Part shown: one piece after another, positions 62,510 through 64,000 of the stretch | Layout of the letters: each line of letters starts with the position of its first letter | Position numbering within the stretch: position 1 is the first letter of the stretch | Made by a program: the position numbers and the translations under genes | The notes under the pieces: generated by a model | What the model saw: the letters and a program-made list of their open reading frames with translations, nothing else | What the model was told of the DNA's origin: nothing | The model's database searches: none | Origin: Microvirga aerilata | GTDB taxonomy: Bacteria; Pseudomonadota; Alphaproteobacteria; Rhizobiales; Beijerinckiaceae | Length of the DNA stretch: 64,000 bases | Assembly: GCF_016743775.1 (NCBI RefSeq) | Contig: NZ_JAEQMY010000017.1 | Span: 1 to 64,000 of the forward strand | Direction: 5' to 3'

Positions 62510-64000
62510 CTACGAACGTCGTTCCACAGGTTCAGACGCGACTGGCTGGCCTGCATTGTCAGACTGCCGATCACGGCTAGGCTTGCCCAATAGGTCTGAC
62601 AATGCGGACTCGTAGTCCGCGAGCATTCTACGGGCATCGAATTTCTGCTCGGCGGACAGCCTTGCTTTGTGCTTCATCTGCTGAAGCCTGTCCGGATCCC
62701 TTGCAAGCTTCACAATAGATTCAGCGAACGCTGCGTAATCACCAGCATCACAAAGGAGACCGCTCACGTCCTGCTCGATCATTTCCGGCAAGGCCCCAAC
62801 ACTTGACGCAAGGACCGGAACCCCAAGAGCCAGAGCCTCCAGCACGACCACAGGGCGGCCGTCGAAGCGCGATGGGAGGCAGAGCAGGTCATAGGATGCA
62901 ATAAAGGGAGCAACATCCGGAACGGCTCCCATGAGATGAAAGCGACCGGCAGGGAAGTTCGCATCGGTTACGGCAGCCTCGATCTTCTTCCTGAGGGGGC
63001 CTGCTCCTGTCATTATAAAGGTAACCGGCAGGCCCTCCGGCACCAGCTTGGCGACTTCAACGAAACCGAGCGGGTCCTTTTCTTCCGACCACCGCCCTGA
63101 GAACCCTACGATGACGGTGTCGCTCGAGATTTCCAATTGCTGGAGCACACCTTGGCTCTTGGGTTTTGGCGAGTAGCTCACGAGATCGAGGCCACTTTCA
63201 ATCAGCCGAACCCGGCTCAATGCCTCCCCCTGCTCGAACAACCAACTGCGGACCTCTTGGTTCTCCACGAGATTGAAGTCGATGCAGTCAGAATATCTTC
63301 GATTGTTGGACGTGTGTCCAACGGTATTGAACAGGAGGTCGATGACCTTTAGATTAGGATGAAGAGCTTTCAGCCAAGGAAGCCTTTCATAGAAGGCGGC
63401 GCTTCCGACAATCCAGAGTAGATCAACCCGCTTCGACCTGATGAGGTAATCGATGAAGTCGTTCCAGCGATCCTTCTTGAGAAAGCGAGGGAGATGGTAA
63501 ATTTGGTTCGTCGCGCTCTGGAACCATTCCGTGGTGTCGCCGTGTTCTGATCCTGCTTGCACGGTCGTGATGATGATGACCCGCCAGCCAACGGCGTTCA
63601 GATGCGCCACAATTGAACTCAGAAGGCGCTCCGCCCCTCCAATGATCAGGAATGGCAGCGCGAGCATAACGGTCGGTTGAGCATCGGCTATGTCACGGCC
63701 GAAACGATTGAGATTGCGCAGGGGCTCCGGGTGGCGCCGATCCTGAGCAGCCAGCTCCCTTGAGTGTTTAAGGGAATCAGGCTGCAGGACATCCGCATTA
63801 AGTTCGCGAACAGCCGATCTCTGATGCTCGATCGGCAAGACATCCTGCCCGCTGCTCAAGCTGACACCATGAACACGATATTTGAAGAGGCGCTCGCCAA
63901 CGATATTCCAGAATCGAGCACCGAGAGCACCAAGCCGGACCCAGAATAGCCAATCCTCATGAACATGCCCGGTACTCAGGTCGGAGTCCCGGAAGCCCCC
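62510..64000 (-). CDS. GT2–GT4 fusion glycosyltransferase (5' end beyond window)
   Basis: The frame is open to the last base, so the N-terminus is missing; 496 residues are visible. The first 35 or so visible residues (GHVHEDWLFWVRLGALGARF… then RLFKYRVHGVSLS) are the end of a GT2 domain, with the EDW catalytic-base motif. After a linker, a GT4 domain follows: MLALPFLIIGGAERLLSSIVAHL, VIVGFSGRWSEEKDPLGFVEVAKL, and LLCLPSRFDGRPVVVLEALALGVPVLASSVGALPE with the E-x7-E. A TTG at 63859 could be mistaken for the start, but the GT2-like codons upstream argue against it. Two transferase domains suggest two successive additions. Confidence 0.85.
   Translation of the reverse strand, partial: GGFRDSDLSTGHVHEDWLFWVRLGALGARFWNIVGERLFKYRVHGVSLSSGQDVLPIEHQRSAVRELNADVLQPDSLKHSRELAAQDRRHPEPLRNLNRFGRDIADAQPTVMLALPFLIIGGAERLLSSIVAHLNAVGWRVIIITTVQAGSEHGDTTEWFQSATNQIYHLPRFLKKDRWNDFIDYLIRSKRVDLLWIVGSAAFYERLPWLKALHPNLKVIDLLFNTVGHTSNNRRYSDCIDFNLVENQEVRSWLFEQGEALSRVRLIESGLDLVSYSPKPKSQGVLQQLEISSDTVIVGFSGRWSEEKDPLGFVEVAKLVPEGLPVTFIMTGAGPLRKKIEAAVTDANFPAGRFHLMGAVPDVAPFIASYDLLCLPSRFDGRPVVVLEALALGVPVLASSVGALPEMIEQDVSGLLCDAGDYAAFAESIVKLARDPDRLQQMKHKARLSAEQKFDARRMLADYESALSDLLGKPSRDRQSDNAGQPVASEPVERRS

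Noticed and set aside
62419-62637. N-terminal extension of the LegB-like dehydratase to 62637
   Set aside because: The extra 73 codons overlap the end of the upstream glycosyltransferase gene and have no similarity to the family, which begins at 62418.
63857-63859. TTG at 63859 as the start of the last glycosyltransferase gene
   Set aside because: The frame continues open to 64000 and those codons give the end of a GT2 domain, so the true start is outside the window.

Overview
The window is about 64 kb of GC-rich chromosomal DNA from an alphaproteobacterium of the order Hyphomicrobiales. A PhyR–NepR–EcfG general stress response locus with matching GGAAC/CGTT promoters points to the class. 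The mix of gene families resembles Methylobacteriaceae such as Microvirga or Methylobacterium, but that genus-level placement is inference. No rRNA, tRNA, CRISPR array or insertion sequence was recognised.

Layout. (1) 1–8.4 kb: the tail of a glycosyltransferase, a glycosyltransferase/polysaccharide-deacetylase fusion, and a four-gene peptide/opine-type ABC importer. (2) 8.4–18.3 kb: housekeeping genes, namely a GNAT acetyltransferase, a formamidase-family amidase, a DUF763 protein, a DEAD-box RNA helicase, an MFS transporter, glpD–glpK and a HIT-family protein. (3) 18.6–24.6 kb: a general stress response island. phyR and nepR–ecfG diverge from two EcfG-type promoters. Around them lie eight more EcfG-type promoters, six serving small or secreted proteins and two serving short transcripts that end at intrinsic terminators and expose C-rich loops. 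These look like stress-induced small RNAs resembling Caulobacter GsrN. (4) 24.6–28.2 kb: a RutG-like pyrimidine permease, an esterase and a thioredoxin-reductase-like flavoprotein. (5) 28.4–34.5 kb: an accessory stretch with an HNH nuclease, a VapBC toxin–antitoxin pair, an RTX calcium-binding protein, and one intact plus three divergent or broken copies of an uncharacterised alphaproteobacterial family. (6) 34.9–64 kb: a large surface-polysaccharide locus. It holds an O-acyltransferase, nine glycosyltransferase genes (many GT2 or GT4, several fused), rmlA/C/B without rmlD, a Wzm/Wzt exporter, a nucleotide-sugar dehydrogenase, and an amino-sugar set (LegB-like dehydratase, nucleotidyltransferase, SDR, DegT aminotransferase, NeuD/PglD-like acetyltransferase). 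The last gene runs off the right edge and is a GT2–GT4 fusion.

How it works together. The polysaccharide genes can make dTDP-4-keto-6-deoxysugar, uronic acid and acylated amino-sugar precursors, assemble a glycan in the cytoplasm, and export it by an ABC route. The stress island shows the standard partner-switch, in which phosphorylated PhyR sequesters NepR and frees EcfG, with autoregulation and a compact local regulon. The best lead for something undescribed is the pair of EcfG-driven small RNA candidates at about 19.97–20.04 kb and 21.94–22.02 kb.
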